Shown: positions 1 to 8,701, counted from the first letter of the stretch. The stretch is 64,000 nucleotides of DNA from Arthrobacter sp. AZCC_0090 (GCF_014207375.1 NZ_JACHEE010000005.1:289063-353062); one strand, 5' to 3'. The notes: a model not told the origin generated them from the letters alone. Numbers and translations: made by a program.

Positions 1-1
1 C

Positions 2-478
2 CTGACGATCCTCACGAACGACGTGGCCCGCTATGACCAACTGGCGAGGGCGCACGGGCTGAACATCACTTCCGATTCCCAGACCATGATGATCGTGGAC
101 ATGGAAACCCAAGACGCCGAAGACCCATGGCTCTCAGATGACGATCTCAAACTCGCGACCTCCGAAAGCAAGGGCGTCCATTATGCGGTGGTCCACGCCG
201 GCGAAAAGGTGGCGGCAAGCGGCCAGGTATTCGTGGTCGAGCACACGGCCGTGTTCGACAAAATCGTCACAGAACCCAACTTCCAACGCCGGGGACTGGG
301 CAGCTTCATCATGAAAGCCCTCGCTGCACAGGCATTTGAGCACGACGTTGAAAGCGGTCTCCTCCTGGCTTCCCTGGACGGACAGCATCTGTATTCGCAC
401 CTAGGGTGGAAGGACATCAGCCAAGTACTCATGATGTCTACCAAGCGGGTCGACGAGACCGACCTGTCTGTCGCGTAG
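2..478 (+). CDS. GNAT family N-acetyltransferase, 5' end cut by the window edge
   Basis: Acetyl-CoA-dependent N-acetyltransferase of the GNAT fold; the acceptor cannot be told from sequence. The acetyl-CoA loop motif QRRGLGS is followed by a long helix and then the C-terminal YSHLGW, typical of the GNAT core. The reading frame stays open to the first base of the window, so the GTG at position 23 is probably internal and the true start lies upstream. The stop is TAG at 476-478. It is followed directly by a 21-bp tandem repeat and then the helicase gene. The family is clear; the substrate is not. Confidence 0.75.
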   Translation: MTILTNDVARYDQLARAHGLNITSDSQTMMIVDMETQDAEDPWLSDDDLKLATSESKGVHYAVVHAGEKVAASGQVFVVEHTAVFDKIVTEPNFQRRGLGSFIMKALAAQAFEHDVESGLLLASLDGQHLYSHLGWKDISQVLMMSTKRVDETDLSVA

Positions 479-480
479 CA

Positions 481-543
481 GCCTCCTCGGCGTCTGCAGC
501 GGCGTCCTCGGCATCCGCAGCGGCGTCCTCGGCATCCGCAGCG
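481..543. repeat. 21-bp tandem repeat, three units
   Basis: Three consecutive 21-bp units (481-501, 502-522, 523-543). The second and third are identical; the first differs at three positions. A partial fourth unit begins at 544. The array lies in the gap between the GNAT stop and the helicase start. It opens reading frames of Ala/Ser repeats on both strands, which look like by-products of the repeat and not genes. Confidence 0.85.
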
Positions 544-587
544 GCGTCAACAATGGTCGGTTTCAGGCGCGATGACAGAATGTTTAA

Positions 588-2930
588 GTGAATGCAACTG
601 AATCGATGATCTCCCTGCTGGGCGGGAGCCCGGACCCGGAGCAGTTGCGACATGTCCGAACCATTCCTGCACGCCAGGCAATCCATGAGGCATGGCCGGG
701 CTGGGCCCATCCCGATATCGTTGCCGCCTACGGAACCTTGGGCATCCACGAACCGTACCGCCACCAGATCGAAGCAGCCGAGCTCGCCCATTCCGGCCAA
801 CACGTGGTCATTGCCACGGGCACTGCCTCCGGGAAGTCCCTTGCCTATCAGTTGCCTGCCCTCGACGCGATCCATCGTTCCGAGTTGCGTGTGCTGTCCG
901 AACCGGGCAAGATCCATGACGACGGCGCAGTCACCTTGTACCTCGCCCCCACCAAAGCCCTTGCCGCCGACCAACTGGCAGCGATCCGCTCACTCAAGCT
1001 CCCGACGGTCCGGGCCGAAACGTATGACGGCGATACCGACCAATCGCAGCGCCGCTGGATCCGCGACCACGCCAACTTCATCCTGGCCAACCCGGACATG
1101 CTGCACTTCGGGATCCTGCCCAACCACACGTGGTGGGCCCGCTTCTTCCGCCGGCTGCGGTACGTCATCGTGGATGAGGCTCATAGCTACCGTGGAGTGT
1201 TCGGGTCTCACGTCGCCAACCTCATGCGAAGGCTCCGGCGGATCTGCGCATACTACGGTGCCGGCACCTCCTTTCCTGAACCGGTGTTCATTGCGGCGTC
1301 CGCTACGGCTTCGGACCCTGGTACGTCCTTTGCCCGGCTCATCGGCACTCCCGTCCGAGAAGTTTCCGAGGACTGTTCACCGCATGGCTCAACCACGGTG
1401 GCTTTTTGGGAGCCTGCCCTGACCGAGTTGAAGGGCGAAAACGGGGCAAAAGCCCGCAGGACCGCCTTAGCCGAGACCGCGGACATGCTGGCCAACCTGG
1501 TGTCCTCCCGTGTCCGGACCATCGCCTTCATCAAATCCAGGCGTGGCGCAGAGACAATTTCGTCCATCACCAAGCGCCTCCTCGACGAGGTAGACCCCAG
1601 CCTGCCCCAGCGGGTTGCTGCGTACCGCTCGGGCTATCTCCCCGAGGAGAGACGCGCCTTGGAGAAGGCCCTGCGCTCGGGCGAACTGCTAGGAGTTTCC
1701 AGCACGTCCGCGTTGGAGTTGGGAATCGACATTTCCGGACTGGACGCGGTGTTAGTAGCCGGCTGGCCGGGGACCAGGGCCTCCCTGTTCCAACAGATCG
1801 GACGAGCGGGCCGCGCGGGCCAAGACGCCATCGCTGCATTCGTGGCCAGCGACGATCCCCTCGACACCTACCTCGTCAACCATCCGGAGGCCATCTTTGA
1901 TGTGTCGGTCGAGGCCACCGTCTTCGACCCCGGGAACCCCTACGTACTGGGCCCCCACTTGTGCGCAGCGGCTGCCGAGCTCCCCATCGGGGTGGCGGAA
2001 CTTGGCCTGTTTGGACCAACGTCCGAGCCGCTGCTGAATCAGCTGGTGGAGCAGGGGTACCTGAGGAAACGGCCCGCAGGTTGGTTCTGGACCCACCCCG
2101 AGAGCGCCGCGGCCATGGTCAACCTTCGCGCAGACGGCGGCGGCCCCGTGAGCATCGTGGACTCCGAGACTGGCTCCCTGTTGGGCACCATGGATTCGCC
2201 CCAGACGCACTACCAGGCCCACACCGGCGCCATCTATGTGCACCAGGGAGACAGCTACCTGGTTGAAGAACTAAACGAAGAAGACCATTGCGTGATGGTT
2301 CGGAGAACCAACCCGGACTACTACACAACAGCCCGGGACGTAACGCAGATCGAGGTCCTCCAGACTCTCCGGACCATGGAATGGGGTGACATCGCGGTCC
2401 ACTTCGGGGAAGTGAAAGTAACAACACAGGTGGTTTCCTTCCAACGTAAGGCACTGATTTCCAATGAGGTCTTAGGAGAGGAGCCGCTGGAACTCGGGGC
2501 CAGGGATCTCTTCACCAAGGCAGTCTGGTTTGTGGTCCACAACCGCTCTCTGACAAGCGCGGGCCTTATCGAGGCACAGTTCCCGGGTGCGCTTCACGCA
2601 GCTGAGCATGCCGCCATCGGCCTTCTTCCCTTGGTGGCTTCAAGTGACCGTTGGGACATCGGTGGTGTCTCAACAGCGCTTCACGCCGATACCGGGGTTC
2701 CCACGATCTTTGTCTACGACGGCCATCCAGGCGGTGCTGGATTTGCCGAGCGTGGCTTTGAGAAAGCCAAAGTGTGGTTGACCGCCACAAGGGACGCCAT
2801 CAAAGCATGCGAGTGTGAGAACGGCTGCCCTTCCTGTGTCCAGTCCCCCAAATGTGGCAACAAGAACAACCCCCTAGACAAGGACGCCGCAGTCACCTTG
2901 ATCGACGTGCTCCTGCGGGATGCAGTCTAG
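588..2930 (+). CDS. DEAD/DEAH-box helicase of the actinobacterial helicase/secretion neighbourhood
   Basis: Superfamily 2 ATP-dependent helicase of 780 aa, YprA-like with a C-terminal zinc-binding (MZB/DUF1998-type) region. Visible motifs: Walker A ATGTASGKS about residues 76-84, DEAH in VDEAHS about 196-199, motif III SATAS, motif VI QIGRAGRAG about 403, and a four-cysteine cluster CECENGCPSC near 740 with a further Cys downstream. GTG at 588 is the upstream start; an ATG six codons later is an alternative, and neither has a strong ribosome site. It converges on the Tad operon, the pairing that gave the family its neighbourhood name. A nucleic-acid repair or uptake role is possible but not shown. 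Confidence 0.88.
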   Translation: MNATESMISLLGGSPDPEQLRHVRTIPARQAIHEAWPGWAHPDIVAAYGTLGIHEPYRHQIEAAELAHSGQHVVIATGTASGKSLAYQLPALDAIHRSELRVLSEPGKIHDDGAVTLYLAPTKALAADQLAAIRSLKLPTVRAETYDGDTDQSQRRWIRDHANFILANPDMLHFGILPNHTWWARFFRRLRYVIVDEAHSYRGVFGSHVANLMRRLRRICAYYGAGTSFPEPVFIAASATASDPGTSFARLIGTPVREVSEDCSPHGSTTVAFWEPALTELKGENGAKARRTALAETADMLANLVSSRVRTIAFIKSRRGAETISSITKRLLDEVDPSLPQRVAAYRSGYLPEERRALEKALRSGELLGVSSTSALELGIDISGLDAVLVAGWPGTRASLFQQIGRAGRAGQDAIAAFVASDDPLDTYLVNHPEAIFDVSVEATVFDPGNPYVLGPHLCAAAAELPIGVAELGLFGPTSEPLLNQLVEQGYLRKRPAGWFWTHPESAAAMVNLRADGGGPVSIVDSETGSLLGTMDSPQTHYQAHTGAIYVHQGDSYLVEELNEEDHCVMVRRTNPDYYTTARDVTQIEVLQTLRTMEWGDIAVHFGEVKVTTQVVSFQRKALISNEVLGEEPLELGARDLFTKAVWFVVHNRSLTSAGLIEAQFPGALHAAEHAAIGLLPLVASSDRWDIGGVSTALHADTGVPTIFVYDGHPGGAGFAERGFEKAKVWLTATRDAIKACECENGCPSCVQSPKCGNKNNPLDKDAAVTLIDVLLRDAV

Positions 2931-2994
2931 CGACCGCCACCCGGCTCGCAGTGCCTGCTAGACCCGGTCCAGGGGCAGCTGGCCGGGCAGCCGT

Positions 2995-3480
2995 TTAGGG
3001 CGGTGGACCCGCCCTTGAACGCGCGGTTGCGGTCCCGAAAACCGTGCCGCGAGCCAACTGCGTGCGGACGTCCACGATCTCACCTCCGCTGACCGCGCAG
3101 TCCGACAACGACGCTCCATGCCTCGCCGCGGTTTCACTGGCGACGACGCAAGGATCTCCTGCTGTCAGGACACGGGCCGCATCCGCTCCCGCGAGCGCCG
3201 CAAGGTCGGCAGCGGTGGCGGCACGTTGGGCCATCGCTGCCGCCTGGGCCAGCATAAGTGCTGCTGCCATGCAGATCATGACGACTAGACCCAAGGCAAC
3301 AGCCATCACGGTCCCCGAGCCACGCTCCCCATCGCTACGGATCACATTTGCGCGGGCGATACCAACCCTCACGCCACGCTCCCCATCGCTACGGATCACA
3401 TTTGTGTTGGCAACCCCAGCCCTCACGCCGCGCTCAGCCAAGCAGCGACTGGCATTGGCGCGGGCGATACCTGCCCTCAC
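2995..3480 (-). CDS. TadE-like pseudopilin-type protein with repeat-expanded N-terminus
   Basis: Small membrane-anchored protein of 161 aa, last gene of the Tad operon. After residue 54 it has the signature RGSGT followed by one hydrophobic segment (VMAVALGLVVMICMAAALML) and an Ala-rich tail with two Cys, matching the TadE-like protein found beside the DEAH helicase in Actinobacteria. The GTG start overlaps the previous gene's TGA (GTGA at 3480-3477), implying translational coupling. The first 54 residues are three copies of an 18-aa unit encoded by a 54-bp tandem repeat. Each copy carries its own in-frame GTG at the same place, so initiation could also occur at codon 19 or 37. It probably sits in the membrane as a minor pilin-like component. 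Confidence 0.75.
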   Translation of the reverse strand: MRAGIARANASRCLAERGVRAGVANTNVIRSDGERGVRVGIARANVIRSDGERGSGTVMAVALGLVVMICMAAALMLAQAAAMAQRAATAADLAALAGADAARVLTAGDPCVVASETAARHGASLSDCAVSGGEIVDVRTQLARGTVFGTATARSRAGPPP

Positions 3481-3483
3481 GCC
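3322..3483. repeat. 54-bp tandem repeat spanning a gene start, three units
   Basis: Units 3322-3375, 3376-3429 and 3430-3483, all in frame with the TadE-like gene on the minus strand. The two units farther into the gene are nearly identical; the unit at the start codon is more diverged. Each unit contains GTGAGGG (minus strand) at the same position, so the start codon has been copied along with the coding sequence. Confidence 0.9.
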
Positions 3484-4112
3484 GCTACCTCTTGCGCAGG
3501 TTCCGGGAGTCCCAGTCTCGCCACGGCCGCGACTGGCACGGCACCGTTGAAGTCAACAACCCCGTCCCCAACATCAGGAAAGGGCAAGGTGGCCACTGAT
3601 GCCCGTGGCGTCTCGCCCCTGGCCGAAGCCGCAGCGGAAAGCTTCCATGGGATGAGGGACCCCAGCGGACCCGTCACCGGGGCGGAGACCGTGACCTTGA
3701 TCCAATCGCCGTCTTCCGAAACAACGGCCGAGGCGGCATCCCCTGCCAATCTCCGGACAATCCCTTCCACGGCCGAATTTCCATCACCGCGGGCCAAGGC
3801 CCGAGCACCTGCCCTAGCTGCTTCCTCCAAACGCAGCTGGGTAATTCCGGCCGCGGAACCGGCGAGAAGCAGCGCCAAAAGAAGCAAGACAGCCGGCAGT
3901 GCCACGGCGAACTCCGCAGTGACTGCACCTTGGTCCCTCCCGGAGAGAGCCTGGCTACGACGGCCCTTCCCCGAGCCAGGAAGTTTCTCCTCCGAACGCC
4001 CTCCGGTAGAAGGATGCCGCCGCGCGAGCCTGCGCGTCGCACGGCTCGCAGCCCGTGCCCACGGGCGTATCGAGCTCTCAGCACGACTCTTGGAGAGATC
4101 CCTTTCCGTCAT
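3477..4112 (-). CDS. TadE family pilus assembly protein
   Basis: TadE-type pseudopilin, 211 aa. A basic N-terminus of about 65 residues precedes the characteristic GAVTAEFAVALPAVLLLL segment: a prepilin-like Glu followed by one transmembrane helix. The rest is a predicted extracytoplasmic domain. Known TadE proteins are processed by prepilin peptidase and assist Flp/Tad pilus assembly; the same role is inferred here. ATG at 4112 overlaps the stop of the DUF4244 gene by 4 bp (ATGA), and its own stop overlaps the next gene by 4 bp. The long basic N-terminus is unusual, and a later internal start cannot be excluded. Confidence 0.8.
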   Translation of the reverse strand: MTERDLSKSRAESSIRPWARAASRATRRLARRHPSTGGRSEEKLPGSGKGRRSQALSGRDQGAVTAEFAVALPAVLLLLALLLAGSAAGITQLRLEEAARAGARALARGDGNSAVEGIVRRLAGDAASAVVSEDGDWIKVTVSAPVTGPLGSLIPWKLSAAASARGETPRASVATLPFPDVGDGVVDFNGAVPVAAVARLGLPEPAQEVAA

Positions 4113-4453
4113 GGCAGGGCGAGTGCACTACGAATGAGGTTGAGGAGGAAACCGCGCACTTCCTCGCTTCGAAGAATGACCACCAAAAGTCCGGCGAAGC
4201 CCACCGCGGCAAGCGTGGCGATGGCGTACTCGGCTGTGGCCATCCCAAGCTCGGACCCCATGAGCCGCTTCTTCGACGGTCTGGCTGCAGCAGACCCGTC
4301 GTCGGACCGCGCACGGCCCGTTTCACCAGAAGAATGTGGGCGGGTAGGCGGCCGGCCGGGCTGGTTTCGCTGTGAGGCGGGGAACAGTTCAAGAACCTCG
4401 GCATCCGGCCCGGAAGGGGCCGGTTGGACCAGGGTATCCGCGGTTGCATTCAT
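4109..4453 (-). CDS. DUF4244 small Flp-pilin-like membrane protein
   Basis: 114 aa. The C-terminal half carries the DUF4244 signature GMATAEYAIATLAAVGFA and ends in a short amphipathic segment (LLNLIRSALALP). TAEYAIATLAA resembles the Flp major pilin cleavage and helix region, so this is the best candidate for the pilin subunit of the Tad system. The N-terminal 65 residues are low-complexity and Pro/Ser rich. The start ATG at 4453 has AAAGGAA a few bases upstream. A 161-bp gap (4454-4614) separates it from tadC, the only non-overlapping junction in the operon, so a separate promoter or processing site there is plausible. Confidence 0.8.
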   Translation of the reverse strand: MNATADTLVQPAPSGPDAEVLELFPASQRNQPGRPPTRPHSSGETGRARSDDGSAAARPSKKRLMGSELGMATAEYAIATLAAVGFAGLLVVILRSEEVRGFLLNLIRSALALP

Positions 4454-4614
4454 TTCAATTCCTTTCGCTGGAACCGGCTTGGCTGCCGGCCGTACTTCGA
4501 CTCTCCCGTTGGGGTCTGGTCTTCAAAAGGACCCAACTCTTCTAAGTGGAAAACTGGCTTCTGACGCCCCATGTGGAGGAAAACTCGATCGACCGCCTCA
4601 CGCGCCGCTGCCGA

Positions 4615-5262
4615 CTATCCCGCTGAGGGAAGCATGGCCAACAGCACCGGGACGACTCCGAGACAGATAAAAGCAGGCAAGGAACACAAGCCCAGTGGGA
4701 CCACGAGTTTCACCCCAAGGGCCGCAGCGCGCTTTTCCGCAGCCCTGAACTGCTCGCGCCGCAGGCGGGCTGCCTGGGCATAAAGGAGGGCAGAGGATGG
4801 CGCGCCCGTCAGGGCCGCGAAGGCGAGGGCATCCTTGAGCTTGCGTGCTTCAGCGCATTGCTGGCCCGAACTCCGCCACGCGGTCTCCCAGTCCGTTCCG
4901 ATGTCCAGGGCGGCAACCACAGATCCCAGCGAGCGGCTGAGCTGCGGGCCCGCGCAGCCAGCGATCAATTCAAGGGACCGTCCAAGTCCCGCCCCAGAAT
5001 CGAGCATGGCGGCCACCAACTCAAGAATCATGGGCACGCTACGCAGTCCTTCCTGTCCCTGGGATTTCCCCTTCTGGGATTTCCCGGGCACGTCAGGGGC
5101 CCGGCACGCATTAAGGTCCTTCAGCGGGTCAATGCCATTGGGTGAGCCGCGAAGCATCCGCAGAGCCGTACGCCGCCGGGTTCTTCCCGGATTTGCCAGC
5201 CCCAGGACTACTGCGGAAACCAACACCACAGACACTGCGATGGCAGGGAAAGCGGAGTCCAT
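4615..5262 (-). CDS. tadC: Type II secretion F-domain protein, TadC-like
   Basis: Inner-membrane platform protein of the Tad apparatus, 215 aa from the chosen start. The frame is open 57 codons farther upstream, but the ATG at 5262 overlaps the preceding TGA by one base (TGATG) and begins a hydrophobic segment, so I take it. The T2SS F-type helical region follows (ELVAAMLDSGAGLGRSLELIA) with two C-terminal hydrophobic segments (LGVKLVVPLGLCSLPAFICLG). TadB and TadC are thought to form the membrane core that the TadA ATPase drives. The cysteine-rich upstream extension of the open frame reads as a shadow of tadB. Confidence 0.82.
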   Translation of the reverse strand: MDSAFPAIAVSVVLVSAVVLGLANPGRTRRRTALRMLRGSPNGIDPLKDLNACRAPDVPGKSQKGKSQGQEGLRSVPMILELVAAMLDSGAGLGRSLELIAGCAGPQLSRSLGSVVAALDIGTDWETAWRSSGQQCAEARKLKDALAFAALTGAPSSALLYAQAARLRREQFRAAEKRAAALGVKLVVPLGLCSLPAFICLGVVPVLLAMLPSAG

Positions 5263-6053
5263 CAGTCGGTGCCCGCCGCCGCGTACACCAATCGCGATGA
5301 CCAGATCCTGCCCGCCACCGTCAAGACGATCCCAGCCGCAAGCGCCGCCAAACCGACCCCGTTGGCCAACAAGATCCCCCAAGGGTCTACCCCCAGCACC
5401 ATGCCCAGTCCCAGCCCGAACACGGGCAACCATGTCAGAAGACGCACGGTGGCTTTCGGACCGGCCAGCGCAGTCTGCCGGGCATCACCGGCGTCGTCCT
5501 CTGCCTCAAGCTGGGAGGCAAACCTGGCAAGCACGTCCGCCAACGGACAACCACTTGCCTCGGCGACGTCCAAGCAGGCAGCAAGTTCTCCCCAGATTCG
5601 CCGTTCTGCGGGATTTCCACCAGCAAGATCCTTCGCTGCCGACATTCTGATGGCTTCGGCGACGGATGCCCCAATCATCGAGGCCGCCCGCGCAGCCGCA
5701 AGAACGCGAAGAGACCCGGAAGACAGCCGGGGGAATCCCGAAGCTTTCCTGTGCGCCTTGGGTACCCCGGCGTCGCTCGAACCATCGCCCTGGTCCTTGT
5801 CCGCGTGTACCATGCACAGTTCCTCCCAAAGCCTCGACGGCGACCGGCCGCCTCGGAGGAGTGCAGCCAGTTGCTGCACGAGCACCGTGAGCGGCAACGC
5901 GTCCACGCGGGCGCGTCTCCGCAGCTTGCCTGGGATAGCCGGGGCTGACAGAGCGGGCGCGAGAGCGCGCACCACTCGCTTGCCGCGTCGCCGGGACGGT
6001 TGGAATGTCACCCACACAGCGGCTGCCAGGACGAACAGCAGAAGTCCGGTCAC
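5262..6053 (-). CDS. tadB: Type II secretion F-domain protein, TadB-like
   Basis: 263 aa from the GTG at 6053, which overlaps the tadA stop as GTGA; the frame's earlier ATG at 6089 lies inside tadA and lacks support. An N-terminal membrane helix (GLLLFVLAAAVWV) is followed by the F-domain helices (LTVLVQQLAALLRGGRSP) and a C-terminal pair of hydrophobic segments. Paired with TadC as the platform of the pilus machine. Shorter than classical TadB (about 300 aa), as is usual in actinobacterial neighbourhood operons. Confidence 0.8.
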   Translation of the reverse strand: MTGLLLFVLAAAVWVTFQPSRRRGKRVVRALAPALSAPAIPGKLRRRARVDALPLTVLVQQLAALLRGGRSPSRLWEELCMVHADKDQGDGSSDAGVPKAHRKASGFPRLSSGSLRVLAAARAASMIGASVAEAIRMSAAKDLAGGNPAERRIWGELAACLDVAEASGCPLADVLARFASQLEAEDDAGDARQTALAGPKATVRLLTWLPVFGLGLGMVLGVDPWGILLANGVGLAALAAGIVLTVAGRIWSSRLVYAAAGTD

Positions 6054-7330
6054 GCGACAGCTCCAAGATGATCCGAACCGGCAATCCATCCCTGCGGCTC
6101 GAGCAATTCGGACGTAGCCTGTGGCTCGCGCAAGATCCCCGGGTCAAGCTCAAGGCGGCGTGCAAGCTCCCTCCACGCAGGACCGGCAACAGCGTCGCCT
6201 GCGTGCAGCTCTACAGCGGGCACTACGGCTTGGCCTGTCGCGTCATCCGCCAATAGTCCGATGCACGAAACCCTCCTTCCGGAGAGAGTCCGCTCGACAT
6301 GTACCACTGCGTCCAAAGCTGTTGAAAGTTGCAGGCGGACGGCTTCCCTGCTCAGCCCTGCAAGCGCGCCCAAGGCCACTAGCCTGGCAGGAACAGCGGC
6401 GGCAGTGTTTGCATGGATCGTGCCGCCCCCACCTGTATGGCCGGTATTAAGTGCGGTCAGCAGTTCACGGACCTCGGCTCCGCGGCATTCGCCCACGACG
6501 AGCCGGTCCGGCCGCATCCGCAGCGCCTGCCGGACAAGTTCGCCGAGGTCCAGCGCGCCGCCACCTTCAAGATTTCCGTGTCTGGACTCAAGGGACACGA
6601 CGTGCGGGTGTACCGGGTTCAGCTCCGAGGCGTCTTCAATCAGTACAAGGCGCTCATGGGGATTGCTCAGCCCGAGCATCGTGGACAGCAAGGTGGTCTT
6701 TCCGGAACCGGTGGCACCGCTGATCAGGAAGCTCAGCCTGCGGTCAACCATCGCCTGCAGCACATGCTGTACAGGTGGTCCAAACATTCCGCCGGCGCGG
6801 AGCTCGTCCATGGAGAACACTTCCTCACGCCGGATCCGCACTGACAACAACGTTCCCGCGGTGGAAATCGGCGGGAGCACCGCGTGCACCCGGTAGCCGC
6901 CGTCAAGCCGGACATCGACGCACGGTGAGCCGTCGTCCAAGCGGCGTCCGCCCGCTGCCACAAGTCGGGAGGCCAGGGCACGGATTTGAGGTTCGCCGTC
7001 GAAGTGGAGCTGGGCTCTTTCCAGCCCTTTGCCGCGGTCGAACCAGACGGAGTCCGGGCCGTTCACGAAGATGTCCGTCACCGAAGCATCCCGTGCAAGT
7101 TGTTGGAGAGGTCCCAGCCCACTCAGTTCGGCGCTGATTGATTCGACGGCCGCGAGCGCGCCAGCGGTTCCGAGCAGCCGGCCCGTGGCGTGGACGGCGG
7201 CGGCCACCCGTGACGGAGTGACAGGTCCGGCGTCGGACATGACGGTTTCCCTGACGGTTTCAAGGAGCGCGGCGTCCAAGCGCTGGGCCCGACGTCGGCG
7301 GCCGCCGGTTGGGAATCCGGGCGTACTCAT
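6050..7330 (-). CDS. tadA: TadA family secretion/pilus ATPase
   Basis: Secretion ATPase of the GspE/TadA/VirB11 family, 426 aa, powering pilus extension. An N-terminal domain (residues 1-195) is followed by Walker A GATGSGKTT at about 205-213, an Asp-box region LIEDASEL near 230, the Walker B-like LVVGECRG near 278, and a His-box region (GGGGTIHANT). ATG at 7330 overlaps the CpaE-like stop by 4 bp. The family matches the 'helicase/secretion neighbourhood ATPase' of Actinobacteria. It probably acts as a hexamer at the inner face of the membrane with TadB and TadC. Confidence 0.9.
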   Translation of the reverse strand: MSTPGFPTGGRRRRAQRLDAALLETVRETVMSDAGPVTPSRVAAAVHATGRLLGTAGALAAVESISAELSGLGPLQQLARDASVTDIFVNGPDSVWFDRGKGLERAQLHFDGEPQIRALASRLVAAGGRRLDDGSPCVDVRLDGGYRVHAVLPPISTAGTLLSVRIRREEVFSMDELRAGGMFGPPVQHVLQAMVDRRLSFLISGATGSGKTTLLSTMLGLSNPHERLVLIEDASELNPVHPHVVSLESRHGNLEGGGALDLGELVRQALRMRPDRLVVGECRGAEVRELLTALNTGHTGGGGTIHANTAAAVPARLVALGALAGLSREAVRLQLSTALDAVVHVERTLSGRRVSCIGLLADDATGQAVVPAVELHAGDAVAGPAWRELARRLELDPGILREPQATSELLEPQGWIAGSDHLGAVA

Positions 7331-8493
7331 GCTGCTGCGTGGTCGAGTAGTTGAAGGACGGATCCCGCAAAGCGACGCACAGCTTTGCGTTTACCGAATT
7401 CCAGGAGGCGTCCAAGCTCAGCGGCCCCAGTGGTTCCGCGAAGCTCGGGCAGAACACCGTGGAGGGGTAGGCCAAGCGATTCGGCAATGAGCGGTCCATC
7501 CACTGCGGAACTGGTGTTCCCGCGGACCACAAGTGCTGTGTCCACGGCGGGTAGCTCTTGGAGAAGCCGGGCCGCGGCGACGGCCGCTCGAAGCTGCGCC
7601 GGTGCTACCAGGAGGATCCTGTCGCAGTCCCATCCGAAGCTGCTCAGCGATTCCGTTCCGCGGCCAATATCGACAATGACCAACTCAAAACCCCGTCTGG
7701 CCGCATCCAGAACAGCTGCCACTGCACCAGCCCCGACATCCAGGGGATGGTCGCGGCCGCCCGGCCAGGACAGAAAAGAGAATCCGCCCGCTACGGGCAG
7801 TGAGTCGCTTAGCTGCGCGGGACCGATGCTGCCACTGGCGCCGGCAAAATCGGGCCAGCGCAGCCCAGGCGCGCCTTCAGCAGCAAGGCAAAGCTCCAGG
7901 CCGCCTCCCCGGGGGTCACCGTCAACCAACAGGGTCCGCACCCCGTGGCCGGCCGCTTCCTGGGCCAGCCAGACTGCGACCGTCGAGGCGCCCGCACCAC
8001 CGCATCCGCCTGTCACTCCGAGCACCATGCCACCGGGTTCAGGGGCGTGGGAACGGCTGAGGTGCTCCGCCAGCCATGCCGCGGCCTCCGGCAATACGGC
8101 GACGCGTTCGGCCCCCAATGCCGCTCCTAACTGCCACAAAGAGTCCCCTTCACCGTTGAGTCCTAGCAAAACGGAAGGTGCACGACGGCGGGGCGGTAGT
8201 TCGCGGATATCGCTACCGAGAAGCACCGTCCCCGCGGAGTCCCATACCGACAAGGCCTCAGACGAATCGACCGCTGTCCGAAGACTGGCACCGACAGCGG
8301 CTGCGATCCTTTCCGTCTCAGCCTGCAGCCGGCTATTGCCCGTCACTAACAGGACTTCGCCGGAATCGACAGGAAGCCACGACTCGCCCGGCACCGGACC
8401 GAGATCCGGTCCGCTGCCGGCCCTGTCGGCGCCGCCCTTGCCACCGACAGCGCCGCCACCGTCATCGCGCTGTTGGAGATGTTGCCCGCTCAT
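7327..8493 (-). CDS. CpaE-like MinD/ParA-type protein (secretion neighbourhood)
   Basis: First gene of the Tad operon, 388 aa from ATG at 8493. The frame extends 73 codons upstream, but that extension is Cys/Arg-rich and runs through repeats. An N-terminal receiver-like domain without obvious phosphorylation residues precedes a deviant Walker A, GGCGGAGAST, about residues 165-175, and a ParA-type fold (LVDGDPRGGGLEL). CpaE/TadZ proteins position the Tad machine at the pole or membrane; the same is inferred here. The upstream 208 bp are shared with the divergent polymerase-like gene and hold a GC-rich repeat. Confidence 0.82.
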   Translation of the reverse strand: MSGQHLQQRDDGGGAVGGKGGADRAGSGPDLGPVPGESWLPVDSGEVLLVTGNSRLQAETERIAAAVGASLRTAVDSSEALSVWDSAGTVLLGSDIRELPPRRRAPSVLLGLNGEGDSLWQLGAALGAERVAVLPEAAAWLAEHLSRSHAPEPGGMVLGVTGGCGGAGASTVAVWLAQEAAGHGVRTLLVDGDPRGGGLELCLAAEGAPGLRWPDFAGASGSIGPAQLSDSLPVAGGFSFLSWPGGRDHPLDVGAGAVAAVLDAARRGFELVIVDIGRGTESLSSFGWDCDRILLVAPAQLRAAVAAARLLQELPAVDTALVVRGNTSSAVDGPLIAESLGLPLHGVLPELRGTTGAAELGRLLEFGKRKAVRRFAGSVLQLLDHAAA

Positions 8494-8582
8494 GAAGCCA
8501 CTGTCCCCGGTTTCCCGGGAGCATTGAAGAACTCTCTTTGCGTATGTGGACAAGCAACCGCAAAAGGCCCTGTGGAGGAGGA

Positions 8583-8660
8583 GTCCGCAATGCGGACGGC
8601 AGCAATGCGACGCAGCATTGCGGACGGCAGCATTGCGCACCAAAGCATTGCGGACGGCAG
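8583..8660. repeat. GC-rich palindromic repeat cluster in a divergent promoter region
   Basis: The motif ATGCGGACGGCAG (or ATTGCGGACGGCAG) occurs three times, at about 8589-8602, 8616-8630 and 8646-8660, interleaved with shorter ATGCG/ATTGCG copies. The first lies in a perfect inverted repeat GTCCGC-aat-GCGGAC (8583-8597). The cluster lies between the start of the CpaE-like gene (8493, minus) and the start of the polymerase-like gene (8702, plus). Confidence 0.75.
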
Positions 8661-8701
8661 TTGTCCGCGAAGTGCAAGTTTCAGCGGAACCGCAAGGCAG
8701 A

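Noticed and set aside
438..974. 178-aa minus-strand frame with AAADAEDAAADAE repeats
   Set aside because: The repeats come from the 21-bp array and the rest is antisense to the helicase; no start signal.
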